A DNA stretch of 64,000 nucleotides from Nephrocerus scutellatus (Eukaryota; Arthropoda; Insecta; Diptera; Pipunculidae), in contig OX352763.1 in assembly GCA_947095585.1 (NCBI GenBank), positions 111,827,908 to 111,891,907 of the forward strand. The letters are read 5' to 3'. The notes beneath the pieces were generated by a model. The model worked only from the letters and a program-made list of their open reading frames with translations, searched no databases and was not told where the DNA came from. Below are positions 1 through 12,149 of the stretch, one piece after another; within the stretch, counting starts at the first letter, position 1; each line of letters opens with the position of its first letter. Both the position numbers and the translations under genes were made by a program.

Positions 1-223
1 TAGCTTCTCGCGACCATTTGTGTTGTGCATGTATATTTTTGGACACAAATAGAAGGGAAAAACAACTTAAGGCCGGATCCGAACGGCGAATTGAGAAGCT
101 TTCCGTGACATGTTATTGCTCTGAGGTGGGACACTGTGAAAAAATACCTTTGGTGTTACTGGGATTCGGACCACGAACCCCTGCTCAGTAGCCATGCGCT
201 TTTCCACTGAGCCACGGCGCCCA
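1..223 (-). repeat. tRNA-derived SINE, copy 1 (tail cut by window edge)
   Basis: Read on the minus strand, a tRNA-like head begins near 223 with the A-box-like TGGCTCAGTGG, followed by a B-box-like stretch in which GGTTCG and CCGAATCC are visible. The body then runs leftwards through the segment shared by all copies (GAAGCTTCTCAATTCG, ACACAAATGGTCGCGAGAAG). The expected (ATT)n tail would lie before base 1. Apparent reading frames across it are by-products of the repeat. Confidence 0.8.
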
Positions 224-1366
224 TCCAATACCGAATAGCAGCCAAATATTCGTGGCATCTCTAGTGAAAACAGAACGCAGATGAGTGTGTTATTGAATCA
301 CACATCCTTCGCCATATAAGAAATTCATTTAAAAAAAACCAACCCATAGAAATTTTTCCTTGTAAATTAATTATATTGTAAAAAAATATTACTATGAATG
401 CAGAAGAAGTTAACATTTCTGGTTGCAAAACCTTAAGATAAATTTTACGCTTTTTAATTAAAAGTGCTTTTCAACTTTCATTCAACATCACCAGCTAGAT
501 ATTTTATATAGACGAACAATTTATTGCAATCCAATTATCTGGAAGGTTTCATATTTTTTTGTCCATGACAAACATTCCCCCAGTGGAAATCAAAAAGTGG
601 GCTAAGTTAGGTTTATCAAATCGTTACGAGTGCACTCACGTACGACGCATTACAAATAGTTTATGTGAAAAAAATGTATTTTTTTTTTTAGATAAAATGC
701 ACTGCAGCATACCGCTTCCGCCTTGAAGATCACTTGGGAATAAATGCAAGTACGTGTGTTCTGTGCACACACTTAGACGTGATGAAACTTACAAATGAAA
801 TTTATTTCAGTGGTTTTTAGTCCATTTTTCATTCTAAAATCTAGCCCCCACAGCCGCAAGTAGCGTGCACTTTATTTATGGCACAATATTTTGTGTATTT
901 TGTCGAGTCATAACGTAAACAGGATGTGTCGTTGAAATATCCTTATATCCTTAGATATTGCAGACGTGCAATCAACATGCCCAGTAAAACGGTTAAGTGG
1001 TCCTTAAAAAGCAACGTTAAACTAGAAAACGATGGAGAGATGGTTAGGATTTAGATAAATTAATGTAAAAGCTCAAATCGTTTGATTATTATGCAGATAA
1101 ATGATTATGGTTAATAACAAAAATGAGGAAAAGACGAGGAGCTAAATTCTTAGATGGTCTCTTGTTTTGCAGGAGAAATTAAATGAATACTTGTTGGTCA
1201 CAGAAGAACTCATAAATTAGAAGGATACATAAAAACGCTAGTTGAGTCAGTAAATTTCTTTCTAAGGACTAAAGGACAAATGATGTTAGACTTATAGGTC
1301 TGTATGATTTAGGCAGCTCAGTAGCCCTATTGCCTCGTTTTGGTATAATTATCACATGTAACCCAA
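224..1366. other. No recognisable gene; AT-rich
   Basis: AT-rich sequence with poly-A/T runs and no long open frame. I see no transposon motif, tRNA fold or splice-bounded exon here. Confidence 0.5.
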
Positions 1367-3790
1367 ATTCCTACTATCTGGACGCAGGTAAATGTTATAT
1401 TTATCTCAAAACCAGGCAATATGGCTACCTGTGAGCTGCCTCAATCATACAGACCTATAAGTCTAACATCATTTGTCCTCAAAACCATGGAGAGACTAAT
1501 TGATGTTCATATTAGAGGCCGCTTAGAATTGTCTACCCCTCTGCACTCAAGTCTGTTTGCGTACAGGAAAGGCAAAAGCACAGAAGTCGCCCTTAACGAT
1601 CTTGTAAAGAAGATAGAAGGAACTGTTCGTTACAAGGAAGTGGCCCTGTGTGCCTTCTCGACACAAGATAACACTGGCTATCACTCCATTACAACGCATC
1701 GAAGACTCGATTATCATTGAATAAGGGCCATGCTTGAAAGTCGAGATATTATTTCCTCGTCGGGAGGAGTGTCTGTGTCTGTGACTGGAGTTAAGGGATG
1801 TCCCCAAGAAGGAGTGCATTCTCTCCTTCTGTGGTCACTAGTCATTGACAATTTTCTAGTCGATCTTTACAGACCAGGCTATATCGGCATTGGTTATGCA
1901 GACGATTTGGCGATTTTTATTAGTGGTAGCACTGCACAACTATCACTAGTTTAATGCTAGGTGCTTTAAGTACACGTTTTATATGGGTGCACCAGAGAAG
2001 GACTATCCCTCAATCCTTGCAAAACCGTTCCAGCGCCTTTCACGAAAAGAAAGGTCGATTTGCGACCTATAATCATCAAAGGCACCACGTTAGATTATTC
2101 CAGCGAGGTTAAATATCTCGGCGTCATCCTTGATAAACGGCTAAACTGGAATTCTCATATTAAGTCCGCCGTCGAACGCGCCACTAGGGCCTTGTGGGCC
2201 AGTAGACGCCTCCACGGCAGAAATTGGGGTCTTAATCCTAAAATGATACATTGGATGTATGCAATGATAATAATAATTATAATATTCGGCGCGACAGACC
2301 ATTGTGGTCCAATGCCTAGCTTTTCACGAACATTTGTGTTGCGCATTAATATTTTTGGACACAAATGGAAGGGACCCTCAATTAAAGGCCGGCTCAGAAC
2401 GACGAATTGAGAAGCTTTCCGAGACAAGTTATTACTCTCGGAACGTTTATCACCCACTCGCGAGAGGTGGGACACCGTGAAAAATACTTTTGGTGTTACT
2501 GGAATTCGAACTACGAACCTCCTGCTCAATAGCCACGCGCACTTCCACTGAGCCACGGCTCCCACGTATGCAATGATTGTGCGACCTATTATCACGTTAG
2601 CGGCCATCTTTTTGTGGCCGAAAGTTCTTGAACGGACAACGACAATTAAGCTTCAGAAGCTGCAAAGAAGTGCCTATATAGGTATAACGGGTGCCATGCA
2701 CATCTGCCATACGACTGCATTAGAAGCTGTTGTAGGGCTTTCACCCTTGCATATCTTCATCAGAAGGACTGCTGCTAGATGCGCAATTAAGCTGCAACTA
2801 GAATGCGAGTACAAACCGGGTGACTATGTGGGTCACATGTTCTGTACTATCCCTGACATTATGGTTAGGTAGCACTGGTTCAGAAGGAAATTTGAGGTAG
2901 AAATATTGGACTAGGTAAACTGTTGCAATGGTATTCCAGCACTGGAAGCTAGAGGTCAGGTCTGGTTCACAGATGGATCGAAGATGGAAACTGAAGTTGG
3001 AGCTGGTGTCTTTGGACCCAACACCTGGGTGTCGATACCAATGAGAAAAACTCCCTCAGTTTTCCAGGCGGAACTCCATTCCATTGAGATCTGCGCCGGG
3101 TTTAACATTAATTAAGGAATTAAAGGCGCGAGAATATAAATCTTTTCAGATAGCCAGGCAGCACTTAGACCGCTGTCATCCAATTTGATGGACTCGATAT
3201 CAGTCAAAAACTGTTACAATGCACTGCAATATTTTGCCAGACACAACAAAGTCAAACTAGGCTGGGCAGGCAACGAATCTGCAGATAGACTACCTAAGAC
3301 TGCCTCGAAATCTGCGTTCATACGACCTGAACCGTACTGTGGTATCTACTAGGCTGCCGTCTCAGCACTGATATATTATTGGGAGCACAAACTTCGTCTG
3401 ACCTACTGTGAAATCGTTCCGGGGCTTAGGCAATTGAAACAATTAATCAGGCCTTTTCCTACAAGGAAATCCTTAACGTTAATAGGGATAGTTTAAGGAA
3501 GCTGGTAGGTTTTCTAACAGGTCATTGTGGCTTGCGATATCGCGTTTACAAAATTGGTGTGGGTTGAGAGACAGAATGTAGGTTCTGCTGGAAAGATGAA
3601 GAGTCATCCGAGCACGTTCCCTGTGAGTGCCCAAGATTACTTCGGCTAAGGAGACGCATCTTTTACAAGGAAATATGCTCATGACAGCGGAGTTGAGAAA
3701 TTCTGCCACCAAGGATTTACTTTCGTTCATTAGGGAGTTGGTAAGTCTTTTAGAATAAACAAACCCTAAGATACAATGGATCTTTTAGGT
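1367..3790 (+). mobile_element. LINE-C copy 1: decayed non-LTR retrotransposon with RT and RNase H
   Basis: A 5'-truncated LINE starting inside the reverse transcriptase domain (SYRPISLTSFVLKTMERLID near 1445). It continues through the YADD catalytic box at 1895-1906, the thumb (VKYLGVILDKRLNW near 2110; HTTALEAVVGLSPLH near 2710), an RNase H domain (WFTDGSKM near 2965; IFSDSQAAL near 3150) and a Cys-rich end (CRFCWKDEESSEHV near 3575). RT followed by RNase H and a C-terminal Cys cluster is typical of the I/LOA/R1/Jockey group; LOA-like is my best guess. At least five frameshifts or stops break it, so it is a pseudogene. A SINE splits it at 2269-2565. The 3' end is imprecise, in AT-rich DNA near 3790. 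Confidence 0.8.
2269..2565 (-). repeat. tRNA-derived SINE, copy 2 (full length, with target-site duplication)
   Basis: The best-preserved copy. On the minus strand the A box lies at 2545-2555 (TGGCTCAGTGG) and the B box at 2501-2511 (GTTCGAATTCC); the body ends in an ATT-rich tail at 2269-2283. It is flanked by a perfect 12-bp direct repeat GTATGCAATGAT (2257-2268 and 2566-2577). That repeat is host LINE-C coding sequence (WMYAMIVRP), so the pre-insertion site can be read directly. This is the standard signature of LINE-machinery retroposition. Confidence 0.92.
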
Positions 3791-4735
3791 CACAGTGTCT
3801 GCGATATGAGCTAGGGTATTAATTAAAAATAATCGATTGCCTAATAAAAATTCTATTACCTTTAAGTGATGAAGTTTTGCATGCAATATGAGTTCGAAAA
3901 AAAACTAAAAATGTATTCTAAAGAAACTTCCAATTACAGAAAGTTGTAGATAGAATATAGTTACGACAAGGCGAACATAATTTTGCACTTTTTTTACTAA
4001 CATAATGATAAAAATCACTATGCAGTAAGATATTCTCGTATAGACATCGATGTCGAATAGTGCATCGTAGAAGAATCAGTATTATTTCGTTGGTACAAAA
4101 TAGAACATAGATAGATATATGTATATAAAAAATTATCCTATTCTTGTTTGAAAGTTCTTCAATGGTACGAGTATACCTTTTACAAAATTCTTTGTGCTGT
4201 TTTCGTACAAATTCTATTGAATACATTAATAAATGAATGGCACACCACCAGCTTTGTGTTTCATGCAAAATGCAACGAACTTGGTTGTCGAAACTAAAGC
4301 AGTAACCATATATGCGTAGATGTACTTTGTGTGAACTATTTCACAAGAAAACTTTGCAAATTATTAACGGAAATTATGCGGATATTGAACATCAATGAAA
4401 ATTTCCTGCAATAAGAAAAGTATCTTATGAGCGAGATTGATGTTTTCGCCAAAGAAAATAAAACGAAGAACTAGTAAGTAACTCAACGTCTTATGGTGAA
4501 TTAAAGGCTATACAACATTATGGTACGAAGAACGAAATTAACATAATATAAGAAGAAAGTTTTTTAAAAAAGTAGTAATTAATAATCACTCTTCTAAGTG
4601 CATCATTAAAATTTTCACAAAAAACATCGCAGTTACATCACATTTACAGTAAAAGCATCTACAGGTATATCCAATGGTCAACAATGTTTCAGACAAGAGA
4701 TTTACAACTTATTTTTATAACACGACAGGTCACGT
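3791..4735. other. No recognisable gene
   Basis: AT-rich, with many stops in all frames. One 116-codon minus frame near 3918-4268 has no recognisable motif and looks like chance. Confidence 0.5.
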
Positions 4736-4740
4736 AGAAC

Positions 4741-6420
4741 GTCATCATCATCATATTTGGCTCTACAACCGGTGTCCGGTCCTGGCCTCCCGCAAAAAAT
4801 CTCTCCACCGGTCCCGATTTCCAGCCGATGTCATCCAGTATGGCATCCCTAAACTCTGGGCCTCATGGTCTATGCCATCCTTCCAGCGTAGGGTTGGCCG
4901 GCCTCACTGTCGTGTTCCATAAATACTACCGCAAAGAACTTTCCGAGCTCATGCGAGCTAGGTGAACTGCCCACCGGAGCCTACCGAGCGTAATTCTCTT
5001 CACGATGTCGACATCGCGGTAACGCTCGTAGATCTCATCATTATAGAGTCTCCGGAATCGTCCTTCCTCACATACGGGGCCAACAATTCTCCGTTAGTCT
5101 TTTCTCTCGAACGCGGCTAAGAGGTCAGAATGCTTTTTGCTAAGCACCCAAGTCTCGGATCCGTATGTAAGTACTGGTATGACCATTGTCTTATATACCA
5201 GCAGCTTGGATGTTATGGTTAAAGCAACCTTTAAGCAACCTTGTGCGTATTTCTGGATCAATGCTGTTGCCTGGATTTGCCTGGGATGAAGCCACACTGG
5301 TATGGACCAATAATGACTTTAGCGTATGGGGCTATCCTGTCTTGAAGGATAGAGGAGAAAATCTTATACGCGGTACTCAACAACGTTATACCACGATACT
5401 TGCTGCTGGTTGTAATATCTCCTTTCTTATGTATGCAGCACAGGATGCCTCTTTGCCAGTCTTCTGGCATCGCTTCTTCCTCCTATACTTGCACTATTAG
5501 TTCATGAATTGGTTGGTGTATTGCGGGACCTTCTGATTTAATCTAAAGGTATTCGCTGATATCCCCTATGATCTGGAAGCCTTGTTATTTTTGAGCTGAT
5601 TTATCGCTATGCTAACTTCGTCTATAATTTGTGGCGGCAGCATAGTGTGATATTCAGTCATTGGTGGAGCTTCCAACTCCTCAGTTAGCTGGTCATTAAG
5701 CAACTCATGGAAATGATCTTCCCATCGCTCTAAGATGCATTTGAGATCGGCGATCAGATTACTCTCTTTATTTTGCCTCAAACCGCGGACTCTTTGGTAG
5801 AACTGCCGCGCCTGGTGCGGTTCTCGCTCTCTGTATTGTTCTAGTTCAAGGACGAGATTCCTCGCACAGGCTGCTTTCTTTCTCCGGTGAACTATTTTTT
5901 TTAAATCTTCTGAGCTCTTTAACTTCATCTTTGCGTGCCCGCGTTCTATGAGATAGTACGCAACATTCTTACGTTCAGTCGCTAGATAACATTCGTCATC
6001 GAACTAGTCGTTCCGATCTCTACGACTACAGCCTAAGATGAAGTCAGCAGAACTAATGGGAGTATTCTTAAGTCGTGTCCATTTCTCTTCTACGCCCTAC
6101 ATCTCGGCCACAGGACTTACTCTTCATGCATTTAGGACGAGTCCTATCGCTTGGCTGTAGTTGTTTCTGGTCTTTTCGCTGCAAGGGGTGTGCTGACTCA
6201 AATCTGATTCTCGGATGCAGTCTTACGTGATGATGCAATCCGCGCACGGTCACCATACCAACAAGATAGTGGTCCGAGGCACCTTGGTACGTTCGTACCG
6301 TCATCAGATTCGGGTTGTGGCGGCGGTCTAACAACACGTGGTTTATCTGGTTGCGATTTTTTTTGATATTTTTACGTTTTACTCGCAACGACCAATTTAT
6401 TGCTTGCTGCCATCTCTATG
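4741..6420 (-). mobile_element. RTE-like LINE copy 1 (endonuclease end to 3' end)
   Basis: Reading leftwards from 6420: the end of an AP-type endonuclease (NQINHVLLDRRHN, then SDHYLVGMV near 6270), a charged linker (5566-5928, with RRKKAACARNLV), and the RT start (GILCCIHKKGD and KYRGITLLSTAYKI, 5258-5470). It continues to GPYQCGF and the C-terminal region (PVLTYGSETWVLSKKHSDLL near 5130-5230). The IHKKGD/YRGITLL spelling and lack of RNase H fit the RTE clade. The 3' end carries an (ATG)n tail (CATCATCATCATATT on the + strand near 4742). Most of the RT palm is deleted between about 5250 and 5297, and frameshifts are present. The 5' end is truncated in the endonuclease. Confidence 0.75.
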
Positions 6421-6479
6421 ACTCGATGTCCATTGCTTAACTAAAGTGAAGAGTTGTTCTCTTCAGGCCAATTGAACGC

Positions 6480-6843
6480 GGCTTATAAGTGGTACTATCT
6501 CATATATGTAGTTTACTTATATGTACTGCTGTTCCGTATGTACTTGTTAGTTGGTGGTCAGAAGAGTTAGTTCTGGTACTTGCTAGATAGTTCAAATGGA
6601 ACAGAAGTAGGTGTAAATAGCCTGCACTGTCTCACATTATGTTCGATATAATTTGGATTTGTACCAGAGTACATGCAAGTAGAAAGACATGTGTTATTGT
6701 GAACATAAATGTTATTCACTAGTAATCACCAGTGTGAATTTGTGAGCTCTTGCGTTTTGTGAAGTTGTGAGTAAACTAACTTGTGCTGTGTTTTTATTTG
6801 AAAAGCTATTACAAATTCTATAGTAAGCCTAAATTTCGTAACA
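6480..6843 (+). mobile_element. LTR fragment, subfamily b, right end
   Basis: The segment from about 6660 to 6843 matches 62268-62492 (shared GTAATCACCA, TGTGAATTTGTGA and GTGTTTTTATTTG), and both end in TTTCGTAACA. The end also resembles the LTR at 22379-23048 (AAAGCCTGAATTTTGTAACA). I read it as a solo or truncated LTR of the same Ty3-type superfamily. Its left boundary, next to the RTE copy, is uncertain. Confidence 0.55.
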
Positions 6844-8640
6844 ATATTAATTGGCTATGTCCCTCACGCACAAAGTGGTTTTAAAAACTGTGATGAAATA
6901 ACATCCGCATACTAATTCAGTGGTTCACAAATTTTATTAAAAACACAAACCATAATGGGAGTAATGCTTTTAAGTAAAATTGAGAAATATTTGAATTGAC
7001 ATGAAATTGAATAATACCAACTAGGTGTCCGTTTATTCGTATAACATATAAAAACAGAACCTTATATCCTAAACAATAGAAGAAGAAGGAAAAGGATTAC
7101 AAAGTTTAGGATATGTCACATGACATATTAAGTGTTGAATTCCAGAAGGACATATTTAGTGAAACATTAGTGGTAATAAAAGGATGCCTCGTTAACAACT
7201 AACTATATACTCGTATTCAGATTATAATGTAGCTCCGGTATTCGCTTAAAAATACAAATTACCTCATGTCGTCTTTTGAACATTACAACTTTGTCGCAAT
7301 ATGACTATCTCGTACCTTTTCACTTGAAACGTCAGAATGTAAGGGTTCGTTACCCTTGGGTTTTTTTTTATCACATAACACTGTCATGTATGTAATGCTT
7401 TTCGCCGTCAATTTTGCATCGGTGGAGAGTCCTTTAGTTCTATGTTCTGTGTGTCATTACTTTGAAGTATTTGATTTCATACAAAGGTGAGGACACAGCA
7501 TCCTCAACTGCTCACTAGTGCTTAACATACGTGTGCTTAACCCTACGTTAGTCACGCTGGGTAAATGAAAGTTTTTTTGTTTTTTTTTACAAAACCGCTT
7601 ATTGTTTAATGCTTGTCGTTGTCAGTACCTTCGTAGAAATCATCGAATAAACATCTGGCAATGCGGTTCGTAAAGTAGAGACTTTAGTTGCAACAAGTGT
7701 CGTCACAATAAAGCACGTTTTTATGAAATGAAGCAGCATTTTTTATATTTTTTCTCTGAATAGCACTATCCACTTTGAGATAATTTGTTAAAAATGTTTG
7801 CACTAATGACACCTATGTGACTAAATATGTTGTTTTACTTCACGAGACTAACGTATAGGGTTAACTTCATTATAAAATCAGTTTTTGTCACTTTTTCTCT
7901 CTGGTTGCATCGTTAAGCCAAGCAGGGATTTGCAAAAATCTTTAGAATATGTTTATTTTGCTTAAGTAATTTGAATCATATAGGTCACTGGAGACAGCGA
8001 TATTTCAGAGGACAAAATGGTATTTACAGGGTAATAAGATAGCAATGTTTGAAGTGTGGATATCTTTGTAATGGGAATCCAACAATCGTAGTAAGAGAAA
8101 AATATTTGGTTTAACTTACTTCTTTTACCCATTTAACTTTTGCAAGACTTTATAACTCGGTAAAGAGTATTTTTTATTCCAGAAAAGCAGAAATTCTTAA
8201 TTGAAAAAAGTTTGTAGTTTGTAATTTCTGAAATTCCCTACCAGTAAAAAGGATATATTCCTCAAATCGTGGAAATATATATACCAATTATGATCATCAA
8301 TGTTCTTTAATTAGAAAATACTAATTCTTTATTCCAAAAATTTAGGTGTTTTTCTTTGGAAATCGGCTTCAGATTAGGTATTCTTTGAATGTAAGTCGCA
8401 CAACATGACCGGTTAAATTTTATAAAACTTCTAACAGTGTTCGGGCTGGCAATTAACCCATCTTTGGTTTATATTTTGCTTGCTGACGGGCCACAGATGC
8501 AGTCGGGATTAAATGGCATCCTATCGGAGTTAATCAAATCTATACAAAAAAGAATAAATAAACTAATAGTGCGTAGGTATATAGGGAAGAAGCGATGCCA
8601 AAATACTGGAGAATACACAGCTTTGCCCCATATATAAGAA
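6844..8640. other. No recognisable gene; AT-rich
   Basis: About 1.8 kb with homopolymer T/A runs and no ORF, motif or repeat that I can place. Confidence 0.5.
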
Positions 8641-8649
8641 AGAAAATAT

Positions 8650-9510
8650 CCTAACGTGCAGTAACCTTAGCGCTGACCTTAGACTGACACTGCGACATAA
8701 TAAGATCTATTGTATCATAGGATGTAATTAGCCTATGAGACCTACTACCTCCCTAATGATAGTATGTCCTTAGTGGCTGAGTTTCTCAGCTCCGCCGACG
8801 AACATATTTCCTTATGAAAAATACGTCTCCTTAACCAAAGTAAAGGATGATTCATCATCTTCCGAACAGAACCTACATTACGTGTCTGAGCCCATATTAA
8901 TTTTGTTAAAGTGATACTGACAATAATGTCATGGATAATAAAGAAGAGGAATTAGCCAAAAATTTTCAGGTGTCCCACATAGTCACCTGGTTTGTACTTC
9001 TATTCTAGCTGCAGCTTAATACCGAACATCTAGCGGACGTCTTCCTAAAGAAGATTTGTAAATGAGAAATCCAAATGACAGCATCTAATGCTGTCGTAGG
9101 GCAGGTACGCATGGCACCCGTGATAGCGAGATAGGAAATTCTTTCAAGCTTTTGAAGCTTAGTTGCCGTTATCCGTTCAAGAGCTTTCGGCCACCAAACG
9201 ATGGCCGTGGCCGTCGTAATGCGTCTTACCATCATTGTATACATACGGTGAATTTAGACCCAAAGTTCAGCCGTAGAGGCGTTTACTGACCCACTCGTTC
9301 TTAATGTGCTTAATGTGCGAATTCTAAGCAGCTTATCAAGGATAAGTCCGATATATTTAACCTCACTGTAATATAGTGATATGTCTTACGTCTTAAATCG
9401 ACCAATCTTCTCTTTGTGCAAGGTAGGTACTAAAACAGTTTTGCAGGGATTGATGGATAGTCCTTCTCTGGTGCACCATTCTTAAACGTGTAGTAAAGCA
9501 CCTTGCATAA
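8650..9510 (-). mobile_element. LINE-C copy 2, RNase H deleted
   Basis: Minus-strand match to LINE-C copy 1. The RT C-terminal region comes first (INPCKTVLVP near 9440, VKYIGLILDK near 9345), then the thumb (IVWWPKALER, TKLQKLERISYLAITGAMR, 9005-9244), then a Cys-rich 3' end near 8640-8880. The RNase H domain between them is missing: the junction near 8905-8965 joins thumb to C-terminus. Frameshifts are present. Confidence 0.7.
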
Positions 9511-9572
9511 CACTTTAAATGCTCGTGTTGTGTTTACCACTAACATTACTTGCACTAATTATCATGGTAAAA

Positions 9573-9611
9573 CGTGTTATAACACTTTATATAACATGTT
9601 ATGTAACACGC
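9573..9611. repeat. Imperfect hairpin
   Basis: CGTGTTATAACA is followed about 12 bases later by TGTTATGTAACACG, an imperfect inverted repeat that could fold as a short hairpin. It lies directly before the RTE fragment. No function is evident. Confidence 0.4.
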
Positions 9612-10045
9612 ATAGGAATTTTTCCTCTATTTTTCAAAACAGGATAGCTCTATACTTTAAAGTCATTGGCCCATACAAATGTGATTTCCAGGAAATCAAC
9701 AACTAATCACATTTTCACCTTTAGGCAGGCAAAATTAAAAACATCTATTGTTCAAATACTCACTACACTATCACTGTCCTTAAAGCCGCCATAATGATGG
9801 AATAATCAAAGTGGAACATTTTAAAACAGTTAGACAATTCGGCATCCCAATTAATAAACTTTCATGACTATGTAACTTGATGCTGACCAATTTTATAAGA
9901 CATGTTAAGGTAATGGAATGACTATCAAGTCCATTCAACTCTATTAAAGTCTCCGAAAAGGGTTGGACTGTCCTGTGTCCTCTTCAACCTGGCTTTGCAG
10001 AAAGTTGCAGGTGTTAATGACGAGAGGATCAATCGTCTATAAATC
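9611..10045 (+). mobile_element. RTE-like LINE fragment, plus strand
   Basis: The peptide RNFSSIFQNRIALYFKVIGP (9611-9690) matches the RT segment of RTE copy 1 (KIFSSILQDRIAPYAKVIIG). Further on, near 9975-10005, FNLALQKVAGVN is readable in another frame, as expected for RT motif B. The copy is short and heavily decayed. Confidence 0.55.
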
Positions 10046-10560
10046 AACTTAGATACAGGTTTAGGGCGGTACCCGAACCAATCTGTGTCGCTTCTCTGCT
10101 ATCACTTTGTTATTCAAGATTTAACCTTATTTTACTTTATCCTGTTTTGCAAGGCGTCAAAACAGCTCCTGACCATACTTGATTTTGTGAAGTATTAGAG
10201 GTGATTGACCATTTGAGAGTTGTATCCAACGTTAATATTGACCAAAATATTGATTTCATGGATTTAAAAGCTGAAAGACACAAGGATACTATACTATAAG
10301 ATGCTGGTGTATGCTGATTTCAACGAGAACCGCACATGCTCCAGATTAAATGTTTGATGAATCGGTATACCAGACATTTCTGGTCGGGTCTAGGATCGGT
10401 ACTCGGTACTGACTCACCTGTTAAACGTCTTAGGTTAGGTTAGGTTGTGGAGGCAGCTTAATGCTCACTTTGACTAGTAGCGGTCCTTTGTGTTACCACA
10501 GGATGTTATACGTTTCGATTTTTCAGATGATCCATTCAGAGCTACTGATGAATCGAAGTA
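10046..10560. other. No clear gene; possible further RTE decay
   Basis: Near 10300 a reading MLVYAD could be a remnant of an RT YADD box, but it is too short to call. Three TTAGG units at 10431-10446 are isolated. Confidence 0.3.
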
Positions 10561-10564
10561 TGTC

Positions 10565-11340
10565 TCGCAATTTTCCTTTTTTTGAGATCCAAGAGGTTAT
10601 TCATTAACCGCTTATCTAAGTGTTTGTGCCTTCTGTGCATCAGTGCCGGACGGGAACAAAGAAGATGTTCTATTTTGTCTCATTTTCCTCCTCGTCCATG
10701 CAGCTTCTGCAGAAGTCATTATATTCGACACACATCATTCTTGTGTATTTCACTAGAAGGCAGTGTCCTGTCATTATCCCTACAACCGTTTTTAATTCAA
10801 GTATTGGCAAGGAGATAAGCGCAGCTGAGTACTTTAAGTCCAGCGTTTGCCTTACCTGTCTTGATATATTACAAGTGTCGGTATTTTCTCACTTTACATT
10901 TCTGCCTGTTTCTACCTCTTTCCAAAGCTCAAGTTTCAGTGTCGCAATAGGACTCCCCACCTCGGACCCTTTCGCTTACATCAGAAGAGTCGTACCACGT
11001 CTAGCTAATTCATCCACCATGCAGTTTCCTTCCATATCCAAGTAGCCCGGGACCCAAATGATCCTTATTTTAAACTACTCACTCATCTCGTTGGAGACGG
11101 AGTGACCGCTAAACGCCACCTTTGATGTCAGTGAGACTACTTCCAACGCTATCTTCTTCAAAGATGATAGATAATGCTTCAGCCAATTTATAACCCCTTC
11201 AATCACCATCACCTCAGCCTGGTATATGCTTAAATGATCAGGGATTCGGATACGGATGCTAACTTTCAGCTTTTCACAGAAGACTTCTGTTAAACGTCTT
11301 AGTTGGATGCATTTTATCAGAACGAAATAAGGGTTCATTT
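10565..11340 (-). mobile_element. LINE-E-like fragment: RNase H and C-terminus
   Basis: On the minus strand, IYQAEVMVIEGVINWLKHYL (11150-11250) fits the middle of an RNase H domain. It is followed by IIWVPGYLDMEGNCMVDELA (near 11000-11060), whose spelling matches LINE-E at 43075 (CWVPGHRDIPGNCMADELA). A Cys/basic C-terminus follows to about 10580. The TDG part of RNase H and all of RT are missing. The plus-strand frames at 10582-11045 are antisense shadows. Confidence 0.65.
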
Positions 11341-12149
11341 TGTCAATACGAGTCCCAACGCAGGACTTAATCGATTTACATTAGAAGTCAAAGTTTGTTG
11401 TTGACTCGACATAAACTCTTCGTTTGTACTTTGTTGAAATGTGGACAATATTGCTTGAGATTTTTTTGTTCTCCAAGTCATCGATGAAACTCATAACACT
11501 ATAGTTATGGACCTATTATTAGCTATAAAAGATACCATAATACAAAATAAAGATTCGAGAAAATCACATAGGATAAGAAGAGATTAAAGACCAAAGTTTG
11601 GGGACTTAGAGAGAGGAATGATGCAAACGGTTATGACAGCAATAACAATGATGATGATATGGAAAAGTACAATAATGTATTTTGGCAGATATTGTTGTGA
11701 TTCCATCAGTGCCAACAACAATGGTTCGCCTATGTGCATATGTGTATTAACTTGCAATGCCAACCAATGTCATTTTGGATACAATATTTTGTTACAAAAA
11801 TTCTTTTGTTACAAAAATTCCATTTTATCTGCCATTGGAGTTCTTACTCATAATGCCCATCAACGTGCTTTTTGTACAATCTTTTGTTATAAAATGCTAT
11901 TAGATATACAATCTCGTGATTTTTTATTTGTCTGCCATTCATATCTCTGCCCTGGCTTATTTCCATTATTTATTCATCACATTTCAGAATGCTGTAATCC
12001 AAATTGTTTTAGAGAAAAATCGGTAATTATTATATAGATGTACATTTTTTTATATTAAAGCACAAAAGGATTTTATATACTACCGCAGAGAGCGTTAACA
12101 TACGTTCACATACGAGTATGTTTGTATGTCTGTATATTTGGAAAAGTAA
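11341..12149. other. No recognisable gene
   Basis: Contains a 139-codon plus frame (11618-12037) of low complexity, with a direct repeat TTTTGTTACAAAAATTC. No family signature; I do not call it a gene. Confidence 0.4.

Noticed and set aside
2501..2565. Functional tRNA gene
   Set aside because: The A and B boxes belong to a SINE head that is repeated many times with the same non-tRNA body; no convincing acceptor stem pairing.
2155..2607. 150-codon minus ORF
   Set aside because: It is the SINE plus the antisense of LINE-C; the frame exists only because the SINE body is open on that strand.
10431..10446. TTAGG-type repeats like insect telomere sequence
   Set aside because: Only about three units, isolated, with no array and no other subtelomeric signal.
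11618..12037. 139-codon plus-strand ORF as a host gene
   Set aside because: Low-complexity composition, internal direct repeats, no domain, no splice context.
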